Made by a program: the position numbers and the translations under genes
Shown here: positions 1 to 9,027 of the stretch, in pieces
Numbering within the stretch: the first letter of the stretch is position 1
Layout of the letters: each line of letters opens with the position of its first letter
Notes under the pieces: generated by a model
The model's input: only the letters and a program-made list of their open reading frames with translations
Database searches by the model: none
What the model was told of the DNA's origin: nothing
Source of the DNA: Sphingomonas sp. ID1715
GTDB taxonomy: Bacteria; Pseudomonadota; Alphaproteobacteria; Sphingomonadales; Sphingomonadaceae
Direction of reading: 5' to 3'
Assembly (NCBI RefSeq): GCF_013044515.1
Contig: NZ_JABEPR010000001.1
Span: forward strand, 310,001 to 374,000
DNA length: 64,000 nt

Positions 1-2
1 AG

Positions 3-977
3 CAGCCGGTTTCGGTCGGCCTGCTCGGCAACGCGGCCGAACTTTATCCCGAGATCGTGCGGCGCGGAATTCGGCCCGACATCGTCACCGACCAGACCTC
101 CGCCCATGATCCGGTCAACGGCTATCTGCCGAAGGGCTGGAGCCTCGACCGTTGGACGCAGGCGCGAGAGAGTGATCCCAAATCCGTGGAGCGTGCCGCC
201 AAGGCGTCGATGGCGGAGCATGTCCGCGCCATGCTCGATTTCTGGAAGGCGGGCGTGCCGGTCGTCGATTACGGCAACAATATCCGCCAGGTGGCTTTCG
301 ACGAAGGCATCGCGGACGCGTTCGACTTCCCCGGCTTCGTGCCCGCCTATATCCGCCCGCTCTTCTGCCGCGGCGTCGGCCCGTTCCGCTGGTGCGCCCT
401 GTCGGGTGATCCGGAGGACATCTACCGCACCGACGCGAGGGTGAAGGAGTTGCTGCCGGACAATGCACATCTCCACCGCTGGCTCGACATGGCGCGCGAG
501 CGGATCGCGTTCCAGGGGCTGCCGGCACGCATTTGCTGGGTGGGTCTCGGCGACCGCCACCGTCTTGGCCTCGCCTTTAACGAGATGGTGCGCAAAGGCG
601 AGCTCAAGGCGCCCATCGTGATCGGCCGCGACCATCTCGACTCAGGCTCCGTCGCCAGCCCCAATCGCGAAACCGAGGCGATGCGCGACGGGTCCGACGC
701 CGTGTCCGACTGGCCGCTGCTCAATGCCCTGCTCAACACCGCGTCCGGCGCAACCTGGGTATCGCTCCATCATGGCGGCGGCGTCGGCATGGGCTATTCC
801 CAGCATAGCGGCATGGTCATCCTGTGCGACGGCAGCGAAGCCGCAGATCGGCGCCTCGAACGCGTGTTGTGGAACGATCCGGGTACCGGCGTGATGCGCC
901 ATGCGGACGCGGGATATGACGACGCGATCGCCTGCGCGCGGGAGCAGGGCCTCGATCTGCCGATGCTGGGCGCATGA
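3..977 (+). CDS. hutU: Urocanate hydratase, C-terminal part
   Basis: The reading frame is open from the window edge, so the 5' part lies outside; about 324 residues are visible. The enzyme converts urocanate to imidazolonepropionate with tightly bound NAD, step two of histidine degradation, in the cytoplasm. Visible family signatures are [18 protein letters not shown] near the start, [14 protein letters not shown] in the middle and [13 protein letters not shown] near the end. The stop overlaps the hutH start (ATGA at 974-977), which indicates translational coupling in a hut operon. Product call is firm; only the N-terminus is missing. Confidence 0.96.
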   Translation, partial: QPVSVGLLGNAAELYPEIVRRGIRPDIVTDQTSAHDPVNGYLPKGWSLDRWTQARESDPKSVERAAKASMAEHVRAMLDFWKAGVPVVDYGNNIRQVAFDEGIADAFDFPGFVPAYIRPLFCRGVGPFRWCALSGDPEDIYRTDARVKELLPDNAHLHRWLDMARERIAFQGLPARICWVGLGDRHRLGLAFNEMVRKGELKAPIVIGRDHLDSGSVASPNRETEAMRDGSDAVSDWPLLNALLNTASGATWVSLHHGGGVGMGYSQHSGMVILCDGSEAADRRLERVLWNDPGTGVMRHADAGYDDAIACAREQGLDLPMLGA

Positions 978-2494
978 GCGTGATCGAGCCCGGCACGGTC
1001 CCGCTCTCGCTGCTTCGAGCGGTCTACGAAGGGTCGCAACCGGCGCGTCTCGCGCCGCAGGTCTGGGACAAGGTGAACGCCTCGCGCACGACCATCGAAG
1101 AGCGGGTGGCGGACGGCGGCACCTATTACGGCATCAACACCGGCTTCGGCCTGCTCGCGAACACGCGCATCGCCAATGACGATCTTGCCGAGCTGCAGAA
1201 GCGATTGGTGCTTAGCCACGCCTGCGGGACCGGCGAGCCGCTTGACGACCGCACCGTCCGGCTGGTGCTGGCGCTGAAGGTCATCAGCCTTGCGCGCGGC
1301 CATTCCGGCGTCCGTCCCGTCGTGGTCGAGGCTTTGCTGCGGCTGATCGAGTCCGAGATCTACCCGGTCATCCCAGGGCAGGGCTCGGTCGGCGCCAGCG
1401 GCGATCTGGCACCCCTCGCCCATATGTCGGCGGCGCTGCTCGGCGTCGGCGAGATGCGGCACCGAAGTCGTGTGATGTCCGCTGCCGAAGGGCTGGCGCT
1501 GGCAGAAATCCAGCCGCTGGTGCTGGAAGCCAAGGAAGGCCTGGCCCTGCTCAACGGCACGCAGGTCTCGACGGCGCTCGCGCTCTCCGGCCTGTTCGCG
1601 ATCGAGAGCGTGTTTGCCGCCGGGCTGGTTGCCGGCGCGCTTTCGACCGACGCGCTGAAGGGCAGCGTCGTGCCCCACGATCCGCGCATCCACGCGGCAC
1701 GGGGCCAGCCGGGGCAGATGCATGCCGCCGCGACCATCCGGCACCTGCTCGACGGAAGCGCGATCAACGCCTCGCATGCGGGGTGCGGCAAGGTACAGGA
1801 CCCCTATTCGCTGCGCTGCCAACCGCAAGTGATGGGCGCGTGCCTCGACATCATCCGCTCGGCGTCGGCGACACTGCAGGTGGAAGCGAATGCGGCGACC
1901 GACAATCCGCTGATCTTTACCGAGGACAATGACATCCTGTCGGGCGGAAATTTCCACGCCGAACCGATTGCCTTTGCCGCCGACATCCTTGCCATGGCCG
2001 CTTGCGAAGTCGGCTCGATCTCGGAGCGGCGCACCGCCATCCTCGTCGACCCGAAGATGAGCGGGCTGCCTGCGTTCTTGGTCGAGGAGAGCGGGCTCAA
2101 CTCCGGCTTCATGATCGCGCAGGTGACCGCGGCTGCTTTGGTCGCCGAAAACAAGCAGCTGGCCCATCCGGCGAGCGTGGACAGTCTGCCGACTTCGGCC
2201 AATCAGGAAGACCATGTGTCGATGGCGACGCATGGCGCCAGGCGGCTGAAGCTCATGGCCGGTAATGCCGCAGCCGTGGTCGCAATCGAGTTGCTGGCCG
2301 CAGCGCAGGGCGTGGAGTTCCATGCGCCGCTCGCCACGTCGGAACCGCTTCGGGAAGTGCTGCGCCGCGTGCGGGAAGTGGCGCCCCACTACGATCACGA
2401 TCGCTACTTCGCGCCCGATATCGCCGGCGTTCGTGCACTGGTGGAAGCAGGCACCTTCCGAGAGTTCGTGCCCGATCTGCCGAGCGGGGCGTGA
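974..2494 (+). CDS. hutH: Histidine ammonia-lyase
   Basis: 506 residues, the usual family length. It deaminates histidine to urocanate, the first step of histidine catabolism. The MIO prosthetic group forms from the Ala141-Ser142-Gly143 triad within [14 protein letters not shown], and the conserved YYGINTGFG segment lies near residue 55. It overlaps hutU by four bases and hutG by one to four bases, so the three genes are almost certainly one transcript. No regulator (HutC) or hutI is inside the window; they may lie further upstream. Confidence 0.97.
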   Translation: MSVIEPGTVPLSLLRAVYEGSQPARLAPQVWDKVNASRTTIEERVADGGTYYGINTGFGLLANTRIANDDLAELQKRLVLSHACGTGEPLDDRTVRLVLALKVISLARGHSGVRPVVVEALLRLIESEIYPVIPGQGSVGASGDLAPLAHMSAALLGVGEMRHRSRVMSAAEGLALAEIQPLVLEAKEGLALLNGTQVSTALALSGLFAIESVFAAGLVAGALSTDALKGSVVPHDPRIHAARGQPGQMHAAATIRHLLDGSAINASHAGCGKVQDPYSLRCQPQVMGACLDIIRSASATLQVEANAATDNPLIFTEDNDILSGGNFHAEPIAFAADILAMAACEVGSISERRTAILVDPKMSGLPAFLVEESGLNSGFMIAQVTAAALVAENKQLAHPASVDSLPTSANQEDHVSMATHGARRLKLMAGNAAAVVAIELLAAAQGVEFHAPLATSEPLREVLRRVREVAPHYDHDRYFAPDIAGVRALVEAGTFREFVPDLPSGA

Positions 2495-3279
2495 TGGAAC
2501 CGTTCCGCCTCACCCAGGGCAACGCCCCGGTGCTGGTCAGTTTCCCGCATGTCGGCACCCATGTTCCGGCGCAAGTTTCGGAGTGCCTGACACCCGCGGC
2601 GCGCGGGGTGCCGGACACCGATTGGGAGGTCGACCGGCTCTACAACTTCGTGCAGGCGCTCGGCGCCAGCACGATCGTCGCGACCCATTCGCGCTACGTC
2701 GTCGATGTGAACCGCCCATCGGACGGCGCGTCGCTTTATCCGGGCCAGGTCACCACCGGCACCGTGCCGAGCACCAGCTTCGAAGGCGAGCCGCTCTATC
2801 TGCCCGGCCGGGAGCCGGATGAGGCCGAAGTGGCACGCCGGATCGCCACGGTCTGGCAGCCTTATCATCAGGCCCTTGCCGGCGAACTGGCGCGGCTCCA
2901 GGCCCAGCATGGCCGGGTGCTGCTCTGGGAAGCGCATTCCATCCGCACGCGCCTGCCGCGCCTTTTCGACGGTGCACTGCCCGAGCTGAACATCGGCACC
3001 AATGACGGCGCATCGGTGCGGGAAGGTCTTGGCGAGGCGCTGCTCGAGATCGCCGAACGCTCCCCCTATTCGGCGGTGCTGAACGGCCGCTTCAAGGGCG
3101 GATATATCACCCGCCATTTCGGCCGTCCCGAGCAGGGGATCGAAGCCGTGCAACTCGAGCTGACCCAGCTCACCTATATGGATGATGACGAACGGCGCTT
3201 TGATGAAGGGCGAGCCGAAAAGCTGCGCCCGGTGCTGCAGGAAATGATGCGCTACGCGGTTGGAGCGGTCACGCGATAA
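2494..3279 (+). CDS. hutG: N-formylglutamate amidohydrolase (deformylase)
   Basis: 261 residues. It hydrolyses N-formylglutamate to glutamate and formate, the final step of the five-step hut pathway. Typical motifs are VLVSFPHVGTHVP at the N-terminus, VVDVNRP near residue 73 and EAHSIRTRLP in the second half. The ATG at 2494 overlaps the hutH stop (TGATG); a GTG three bases earlier is an alternative. With hutG rather than hutE next to hutH, this operon would use the formylglutamate branch (through HutF) rather than formamide release; that part is pathway knowledge, not seen here. Confidence 0.93.
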   Translation: MEPFRLTQGNAPVLVSFPHVGTHVPAQVSECLTPAARGVPDTDWEVDRLYNFVQALGASTIVATHSRYVVDVNRPSDGASLYPGQVTTGTVPSTSFEGEPLYLPGREPDEAEVARRIATVWQPYHQALAGELARLQAQHGRVLLWEAHSIRTRLPRLFDGALPELNIGTNDGASVREGLGEALLEIAERSPYSAVLNGRFKGGYITRHFGRPEQGIEAVQLELTQLTYMDDDERRFDEGRAEKLRPVLQEMMRYAVGAVTR

Positions 3280-3285
3280 GCCGCG

Positions 3286-3366
3286 TCACCGGCAGACGAA
3301 CAGCGCGAACATCGTCGCGGCGAGCGTCGACAGAGAGGCGGCAAGGGGCAAGGTCTTGGCGATCAT
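3286..3366 (-). CDS. Micro-ORF B, 26-residue hydrophobic peptide
   Basis: ATG at 3366 reading left, stop at 3288-3286. The predicted peptide starts MIAKTLPLAASLSTLAAT and ends in CR; after a lysine at position 4 it is hydrophobic throughout, as in a single membrane segment. It shares a PLAASL(S/T)-x-L core with the neighbouring micro-ORF at 3406-3480, 39 bases upstream on the same strand. No strong ribosome binding site is seen. Function unknown; the paired similarity is the only reason to believe it is a gene. Confidence 0.45.
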   Translation of the reverse strand: MIAKTLPLAASLSTLAATMFALFVCR

Positions 3367-3405
3367 GCCGCCAGAATGACTTTGCCGCGCCACGGGTTCC
3401 AATCG

Positions 3406-3480
3406 TTACGCCGTGTACATGTACAGCGTCGAGAAGAGCGCGGTGAGCGAAGCGGCGAGCGGGATGAAGTTCCTGAGCAT
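3406..3480 (-). CDS. Micro-ORF A, 24-residue hydrophobic peptide
   Basis: ATG at 3480, TAA at 3408-3406. The peptide is MLRNFIPLAASLTALFST followed by LYMYTA: a short basic start and one hydrophobic stretch, like a minimal membrane peptide. Its middle matches micro-ORF B (PLAASL-S/T-x-L at the same distance from the start). It sits 105 bases downstream of folE on the same strand, with a 12-base palindrome just before its start. Not recognised as a named family. Confidence 0.45.
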   Translation of the reverse strand: MLRNFIPLAASLTALFSTLYMYTA

Positions 3481-3486
3481 GAATGC

Positions 3487-3498
3487 TCGATTAATCGA
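3487..3498. promoter_or_regulatory. 12-base perfect palindrome TCGATTAATCGA
   Basis: TCGATTAATCGA is its own reverse complement and is AT-rich against the local background. It ends six bases upstream of the micro-ORF A start codon (reading left). The placement would suit an operator or part of a promoter for the micro-ORF pair, but no regulator is identified. Confidence 0.3.
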
Positions 3499-3512
3499 TT
3501 CGCGCAGCCTCG

Positions 3513-3532
3513 CCTGTGAGGCGCGACACAGG
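3513..3532 (-). terminator. Hairpin downstream of folE
   Basis: CCTGTG and CACAGG form a six-base stem around an eight-base loop, about 55 bases after the folE stop on the minus strand. No T-tract follows, so it is at best a weak or factor-dependent terminator, or an RNA structure separating folE from the micro-ORFs. Confidence 0.25.
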
Positions 3533-3585
3533 TTTGCGATTTAGCGGCGGCTGCGACGAAATCCCGTGCGGCTACGACGAATATG

Positions 3586-4206
3586 TCAGCAGCCCATCAG
3601 CGCGAGCACTTCCTTGCGGCTGCGCTCGTCGTCGCGGAACACGCCCATCATCCGGCTGGTGGTCATCGCCACGCCGGGCGTGCGCACGCCGCGTGCGGTC
3701 ATGCAGCTATGGCTCGCCTCGATCACCACGGCGACGCCGAGCGGCTGGAGATGGTCCCAGATGCAGTCGGCCACCTCCGCGGTCAGCCGTTCCTGCACCT
3801 GCAGGCGCCGGGCAAAGCCGTGCAGCACCCGCGCAAGCTTTGAGATACCGACAACACGGTCCTTTGGCAGGTAAGCGATATGCGCCTTGCCGATGATCGG
3901 CGCCATGTGGTGCTCGCAATGGGACTGGAACGGGATGTCGCGCAGCAGCACGATCTCGTCATAGCCACCGACTTCCTCGAAGGTGCGGGAGAGATGGATG
4001 GACGGATCCTCGGAATAGCCCTGGCAATATTCCTTCCAGGCTCGCGCCACGCGCAACGGAGTGTCGGCTAGGCCTTCGCGGCTCGGATCGTCACCGGCCC
4101 AGGCAATCAACGTCTTGATGGCCTCCGCGACCCGCGCCGGCACCGGAATCTTTCCCGGCGTTTCGATCAGATCGCCGTCGTCGAGGTCCTCGCCCAAGTC
4201 TTCCAT
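3586..4206 (-). CDS. folE: GTP cyclohydrolase I
   Basis: 206 residues from the ATG at 4206; a longer frame runs to 4470 but its extra N-terminus looks like untranslated leader and does not resemble the family. It turns GTP into 7,8-dihydroneopterin triphosphate, the first step of tetrahydrofolate synthesis. Zinc and active-site residues are present in HCEHHMAPIIG (about residues 95-105) and SHSCMTARGV. The preceding 200 bases separate it from the divergent TonB receptor gene and must hold both promoters. folP, a later folate gene, is 21 kb away. Confidence 0.95.
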   Translation of the reverse strand: MEDLGEDLDDGDLIETPGKIPVPARVAEAIKTLIAWAGDDPSREGLADTPLRVARAWKEYCQGYSEDPSIHLSRTFEEVGGYDEIVLLRDIPFQSHCEHHMAPIIGKAHIAYLPKDRVVGISKLARVLHGFARRLQVQERLTAEVADCIWDHLQPLGVAVVIEASHSCMTARGVRTPGVAMTTSRMMGVFRDDERSRKEVLALMGC

Positions 4207-4429
4207 CCTCTGTCGTGGGTCGCCGGTGATATAGGGTGGGAGGACGCGCGCGCAAATGACGCTACGGCACCCGAGCCGAGTGCGGCACAAGCGCCACAAT
4301 CCGCAGAAATCCGCGACTTCTTCCCTCCTGTCCCATTGACGCTCGCGTAAACATCCGCATGATCCTGTCCCAAAGGGCGCAACATAGCGTCTGCGGTAAC
4401 AGCCGCGATAAATGGGGAGGAAACACAAG
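4207..4429. promoter_or_regulatory. Divergent intergenic region folE / TonB receptor
   Basis: A 223-base gap between two divergent starts. A clear ribosome binding site (GGGGAGG, 4414-4420) lies nine bases before the receptor ATG at 4430 and decides that start. I could not pick out convincing -35/-10 elements or a named operator. Confidence 0.4.
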
Positions 4430-7400
4430 ATGCGGAAGTTCGATCTGCTCGGCGCGACGGCTCTGGCCATGTGGGCGGCCGTGCCAGCCTATGCACAGAC
4501 CGGCGAAGCGGCGCCGACCACGGCGAACTCAGGCGCCGACGCAAGCGGAATCGGCGACATCGTCGTCACCGCGCAGCGCCAGTCAGAAACGCTGCAGACC
4601 GTTCCGATCGCGGTTTCCGCATTCAGCGCCGAGGGTCTGCGCCAGCAGCAGATCAACACGACCAGCGACCTGCAGCTGTCGCTGCCGAACATCACCTTCA
4701 CGAAGAGCAATTTCACCTCGTCCTCGTCATTCAACATCCGCGGCATTGGCGACCTGTGCGTCGGCGTGACCTGCGACGCAGCCACCGCCGTGCACGTCAA
4801 CGATGTGCCGGTGATCGGCTCCCCGATCTTCCAGAACGAATTCTTCGACGTGGAGCGCATCGAGGTGCTGCGCGGTCCCCAAGGCACGCTGTTCGGCCGC
4901 AACGCGACCGGCGGCGTGATCAACTTCATCACCGCGAAGCCCGACCTCAACCGCATCCATGCCGCGGGCGAAGTCGAGTATGGCAATTACAACAGCATCC
5001 GCGTGAAGGGCATGTTCAACCTGCCCGTCACCGAAACGATTGGCGTGCGGCTCGCCGGCTATTATCTCAAGCGCGACGGCTTCACCCGCAACCTGTTCGA
5101 CGGCAAGCGCATCGACGGCCGCGACCAGTATGACATTCGCGGCTCGATCCGCTGGGAGCCGACCGAAGACACCACGCTCGACATCGTCGGCCATTATTTC
5201 CATGAGAATGACGACCGCTCGCGCATCCAGAAGCAGCTCTGCCATCGCGACCCGACCGGTGTGCTCGGCTGCTTGCCGGACCAGCTCGCCTTCGAACAGC
5301 TGAACGGCGACGCGACGCTCGCGGCGATCCTCACCTCGACCGAATTCATCAATGTGGCGCTCGGGCCGCTCGCCGCCACCTTCCGGCCGCTGGCGCTCGG
5401 CAGCGTCTACAACACCGATGGCGACGTCTATCGCAACTTCGTAAATCCGCCGAACATCCGCACGGTGAACATCGACTCCCCGCCGCGCTTCCGGACGGAG
5501 GAAAAGCAGGTCCTCGTCAACTTCAACCAGAATTTCGGCAGCTTCGGCCTCAAACTGGACGGCGGCTATACCGAAGGCTTCACCGACTCGACGGTCGACT
5601 ATAATGTCGGCGTCGAAGCGCCGCTCGCGAACAATCCCGGCCTGGTCGCGCTGAATGCGTTGGCGCAGGCACCGGGCGCGGCCTTCCCCGGCGGCGTCAA
5701 TCCGTTCACGCCGATCCGCGCCGCGCTGACCCCACAAGGGCCGGGCGGCCCCTTCTGCCAGTCGCTCGCGGACCAGCAGGGCGTCGGCGTTTATGGCGGC
5801 AAGTCGGTCTGCGCCGGCACCAGCCTCGATTTCGACCGCTCGACCGCCTATGGCAAGCAGTGGTTCGCCGAAGGTATCGTGACCAGCAAGTTCGACGGGC
5901 CGTTCAACTTCCTGATCGGCGCCGGCTATCTGGACTATAAGGTTCGCGACAACGATTATTTCGTGAACTCATTCTCGCTCGACTATGCCGCCGGCCTGCT
6001 TGGGGCGGCGAGTGCGATCGGCGCGCGCGCAGCGGGTCAGGCCATTCCGAACGTGTATCGCGGCACGCCCTTCTACGACAACGACTCGCGCAATTATCAC
6101 CTGAAATCCTACGGCATTTTCGGCGAAGCGTATGCCGACATTACTGACACGCTGAAGCTGACGATCGGTGCCCGCTACAATCACGACGAGAAATTCTACC
6201 GCGCGCGCACGACCCTGTTTAACGACGCCAATGGCAATGCCGTGCTGGTACCGTTCGGCTCGTCGAGCTTCACCAATGCGATCAACTACAGCACGATCGA
6301 TTTCGACGCTAACGTGGCCGGCAATCAGGAATTCTCGGTCAACACGGTCAGCTTTGGCCGCATGACCGGTCGCGCCGTGCTCGACTGGCGGATCACCGAT
6401 CGCAACCTGCTCTACGTCTCCTATTCGCGCGGCTATAAATCGGGCGGCATCAATCCGCCGCTGTCGCCGATCTTTGCGGTGCCAACCAGCTTCGGCCCGG
6501 AGAAGGTGAACGCGTTCGAGATCGGTTCCAAGAACACCTTCCTCGACGGCACGGCGCGGCTGAACCTCACCGCCTTCTACTATCAGTATAAGGACCTGCA
6601 GCTCAGCCGCATCGTCGCCCGCACCTCGGTGAACGACAACGTCAATGCCGACATCATGGGCTTTGAAGCGGAGGGCATCCTCAACCCCACCCGCAACCTG
6701 CTCATCAACCTGTCGGCGAGCTTCCTGAAGACGCGGGTGTCGAACGACAAGTTTCTGGCCAATCCGCAGGATCCCTCGGGCGGGCGGTCGGACGCCGTGA
6801 TCATCAAGGATCTGACCAACGCAGCCAACTGCTCGGTCGGCTCGAACAGCGGCAACGCGGCCCAGACCAATGCCTTGGTCAGCGCCACCAACACGCTGCT
6901 GGGCCTGCGCCCGACGACGCCGATCCCCGGCACGAACACGACCGGCGCGTTCAGCGTCTGCGGCATCCTGCAGGCGGCGGCGGCGGGAAATGTCGGTGCG
7001 GCGGTGGCGGCGCTGGCGGCGCCCAATCCGGCGCTCGGCGGCCTGACCGGACAGCAGTTCATCAACCTGCAGGTGACCGGCAATCCAGCCACCGCCGGCC
7101 AGTTCACCTATTATGCCAGCGGCGTGCCGGTGAACATCCGCGGCAACAACCTGCCCCAGTCGCCGCACTTCAAATTCTCGGCGGGCATGCAGTACACGTT
7201 CGACTTCGGCAATGGCTGGAACATCGTGCCGCGGATCGACCTGAACTATACCGGCAATTATTATGGCAGCATCTTCAACCGCCGGATCAACCGCATCGAG
7301 GGCTATGAGATCGTCAACGCCCAGGTGCAGCTGAACGCGCCGGACGATCGCTTCTACGCCCGGCTGTTCGTGCAGAACCTCACCAAGAACAATGCGGTGA

Positions 7401-7498
7401 CCGGCCTGTACGTGACCGACCAGTCCTCGGGCCTGTTCACCAACGCCTTCTCGCTGGAACCGCGCCGCTACGGCATCGCCGCGGGCTTCCGCTTCTAA
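4430..7498 (+). CDS. TonB-dependent outer membrane receptor
   Basis: 1022 residues. The N-terminus is a signal peptide ending at AYAQ, followed by a TonB-box-like segment (DIVVTAQRQ) and a plug domain with FNIRGIG, VERIEVLRGPQGTLFGRNA and GGVINFIT. The remainder is a 22-strand-type barrel with many aromatic strand ends, closing with a terminal Phe (GIAAGFRF). It would import a large or scarce substrate across the outer membrane using TonB energy; the substrate cannot be told from sequence. A long low-complexity extracellular loop (about residues 790-900, rich in Ala, Asn, Thr) and two plug cysteines are unusual features. Monocistronic: a strong terminator follows directly. Confidence 0.93.
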   Translation: MRKFDLLGATALAMWAAVPAYAQTGEAAPTTANSGADASGIGDIVVTAQRQSETLQTVPIAVSAFSAEGLRQQQINTTSDLQLSLPNITFTKSNFTSSSSFNIRGIGDLCVGVTCDAATAVHVNDVPVIGSPIFQNEFFDVERIEVLRGPQGTLFGRNATGGVINFITAKPDLNRIHAAGEVEYGNYNSIRVKGMFNLPVTETIGVRLAGYYLKRDGFTRNLFDGKRIDGRDQYDIRGSIRWEPTEDTTLDIVGHYFHENDDRSRIQKQLCHRDPTGVLGCLPDQLAFEQLNGDATLAAILTSTEFINVALGPLAATFRPLALGSVYNTDGDVYRNFVNPPNIRTVNIDSPPRFRTEEKQVLVNFNQNFGSFGLKLDGGYTEGFTDSTVDYNVGVEAPLANNPGLVALNALAQAPGAAFPGGVNPFTPIRAALTPQGPGGPFCQSLADQQGVGVYGGKSVCAGTSLDFDRSTAYGKQWFAEGIVTSKFDGPFNFLIGAGYLDYKVRDNDYFVNSFSLDYAAGLLGAASAIGARAAGQAIPNVYRGTPFYDNDSRNYHLKSYGIFGEAYADITDTLKLTIGARYNHDEKFYRARTTLFNDANGNAVLVPFGSSSFTNAINYSTIDFDANVAGNQEFSVNTVSFGRMTGRAVLDWRITDRNLLYVSYSRGYKSGGINPPLSPIFAVPTSFGPEKVNAFEIGSKNTFLDGTARLNLTAFYYQYKDLQLSRIVARTSVNDNVNADIMGFEAEGILNPTRNLLINLSASFLKTRVSNDKFLANPQDPSGGRSDAVIIKDLTNAANCSVGSNSGNAAQTNALVSATNTLLGLRPTTPIPGTNTTGAFSVCGILQAAAAGNVGAAVAALAAPNPALGGLTGQQFINLQVTGNPATAGQFTYYASGVPVNIRGNNLPQSPHFKFSAGMQYTFDFGNGWNIVPRIDLNYTGNYYGSIFNRRINRIEGYEIVNAQVQLNAPDDRFYARLFVQNLTKNNAVTGLYVTDQSSGLFTNAFSLEPRRYGIAAGFRF

Positions 7499-7516
7499 AA
7501 CGATCCCGACCTTACC

Positions 7517-7554
7517 GGCCCGCGCGGACACCGCTCCGCGCGGGCCATTTCTTT
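7517..7554 (+). terminator. Rho-independent terminator of the TonB receptor gene
   Basis: GGCCCGCGCGG (7517-7527) pairs perfectly with CCGCGCGGGCC (7536-7546) around an eight-base loop and is followed by ATTTCTTT. It lies 18 bases after the receptor stop codon. Confidence 0.85.
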
Positions 7555-7590
7555 GGGAACATGCCTCGTGCCCTGCGCATTCGCGGCGGC

Positions 7591-8169
7591 ATGGAAGACA
7601 TCTCCAGCTGGGTCGCCCCGATCGCCACCGCCATCGCCGCCTGCATGACCGCCGCCAATCTCGGCTCCCGCGTGACCGGATGGGGCTTCGTCGTGTTCAC
7701 GGTCGGGTCGATCGCCTGGGCGACCTATGGCGCCGTCACCGGCCAGACCAACCTCGTCTGGCAGAATATCTTCCTGACCCTCGTCAATCTGGTCGGCATC
7801 TGGCGCTGGCTGGGGCGGCAGGCGCGGCTCGACGACGGCGCCAGAAGCGCGGCGGAGCAGAGCCAGGATATGCCGGGACCGACGCTCTTCCCTGCCTCCA
7901 CGCTCACCAGCGCCACGCTTGAAAGCCGCGACGGCGAGGCGCTCGGCGCTGCCGCCGACGCGATGATCCGCTGCAATGACGGGCGCATTGCCTACCTGGT
8001 CGTCGGCAAAGGCGGCGTCGCTGGCGTCGGCGAGACCTTCCTCGCGCTGCCGTGGGAGCATGTGCGGCTCGCCCCCGGCAAGATCGTCGCCGATCTCGAC
8101 CGCGCCGCGCTCGACCGCCTCGAGCCGATCGACCCACGCAGCTGGCCGGCGCGACCGGAAGCGGCCTAA
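7591..8169 (+). CDS. Membrane protein with C-terminal PRC-barrel-like domain
   Basis: 192 residues from the ATG at 7591; an in-frame ATG at 7561 is possible but sits against the preceding terminator. The first half has three likely membrane segments (IATAIAACMTAANLG, GFVVFTVGSIAWATYGAV, IFLTLVNLVGIWRWL). Then comes a soluble domain with the PRC-barrel pattern: variable DGEALGAAADAMI, IAYLVVGKGG and FLALPWEHVRL. PRC barrels are small beta domains in photosynthetic reaction centre H subunits and RNA-processing proteins, often of unknown role in bacteria. Function here is unknown. Confidence 0.75.
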   Translation: MEDISSWVAPIATAIAACMTAANLGSRVTGWGFVVFTVGSIAWATYGAVTGQTNLVWQNIFLTLVNLVGIWRWLGRQARLDDGARSAAEQSQDMPGPTLFPASTLTSATLESRDGEALGAAADAMIRCNDGRIAYLVVGKGGVAGVGETFLALPWEHVRLAPGKIVADLDRAALDRLEPIDPRSWPARPEAA

Positions 8170-8175
8170 GGTCGC

Positions 8176-8424
8176 TCAGCCCTCCCGGAGATAGGCCTCC
8201 AGGTCGTCGCTACCGCCGATCCGCTCGCCGCCGATGAAGATCTGCGGCGTCGTCTGCACGCCCTGCTCCTCTTCGAACGCATCCACCTCGTCGCGGCTGG
8301 CGAGGATATGCTCTTCGATCTCATAACCTTCGCGCTCCAGCATCTGCTTCGCGCGTACGCCGAACGGACATTCATGGTCGGGCAGCACCATCCGGTACAG
8401 CACCGCGCTCTTCTCCTCGCTCAT
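8176..8424 (-). CDS. Glutaredoxin family protein, single-cysteine CPFG site
   Basis: 82 residues from the ATG at 8424, chosen because GGAG lies seven bases upstream. Thioredoxin-fold glutaredoxin features are YRMVLPDHECPFGVRAKQML, the cis-proline segment VQTTPQIFIGGERIGG and the C-terminal GSDDLEAYL helix. The classic CPYC redox site is CPFG here, leaving one active-site cysteine, so it may act by a monothiol mechanism or in glutathione-linked or iron-sulfur chemistry rather than as a dithiol reductase. It converges with the PRC-barrel gene, only six bases apart. Confidence 0.85.
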   Translation of the reverse strand: MSEEKSAVLYRMVLPDHECPFGVRAKQMLEREGYEIEEHILASRDEVDAFEEEQGVQTTPQIFIGGERIGGSDDLEAYLREG

Positions 8425-8528
8425 CCCGATCTCCAATCTGCTTCGATCAGACAGCGCTTGGCACCGGCAAGCGTTCCCCATGGATGCTTCGGCCACGCTA
8501 GCCCGTCGACTCTTCTGCGCCGCTCGTC

Positions 8529-8999
8529 ATGGCACGGATGAGAGCCTCCCCGGCTCGGCTATGCCGACGCGCGATGAGCCGCGGCAAAGACAGTGAGGTC
8601 AGTCATGCGCAAAGCGTGCACGCCAGTTTTGCGGTCGCTGTTCGGCTAATGCTCCAGCTGCCATGGTTCCGAGGTCGCCGCTCCTCGTCGGAGCAAGCCG
8701 AGATTCAGCGGCTCTCCAACCAGGCCATTCTCGTCTGGGTAGGCCCTGCCAGAGCCGACGAAACGCTGGCCGCGTTCCTCGCCACGATCGACCCGCCGCT
8801 CCGCAGAGACGTGGAGCGTGAAGCGCGAAGCGTGTTCCGTTCATTCATGCAGATGCTCCCGCGGAGTCGAGATGGAATAGCCACCGGCGACGCCGCCACC
8901 GTGGTCGAGCAACGGATGCGAGCTAAGTTTCCGTGGCTCTCTCCGGAAGCTTACGCTCGCCTCGACTCATATGCACAATGGCTCACTTGGCACGGCTGA
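8529..8999 (+). CDS. Hypothetical protein
   Basis: Up to 156 residues; starts at 8529, 8574 or 8649 are all possible and the first 40 residues have a poor, arginine-rich composition that may be untranslated. The last 110 residues look protein-like (KFPWLSPEAYARLDSYAQWLTWHG end) and are predicted mostly helical. No family is recognised. It ends 28 bases before the convergent mutL stop. Confidence 0.4.
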   Translation: MARMRASPARLCRRAMSRGKDSEVSHAQSVHASFAVAVRLMLQLPWFRGRRSSSEQAEIQRLSNQAILVWVGPARADETLAAFLATIDPPLRRDVEREARSVFRSFMQMLPRSRDGIATGDAATVVEQRMRAKFPWLSPEAYARLDSYAQWLTWHG

Positions 9000-9027
9000 C
9001 CGCGACTCCTGCGTCGCAGGTCCGGGG

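Noticed and set aside
794-2398. Minus-strand frame opposite hutU/hutH
   Set aside because: Antisense shadow; arginine-rich composition and no motifs.
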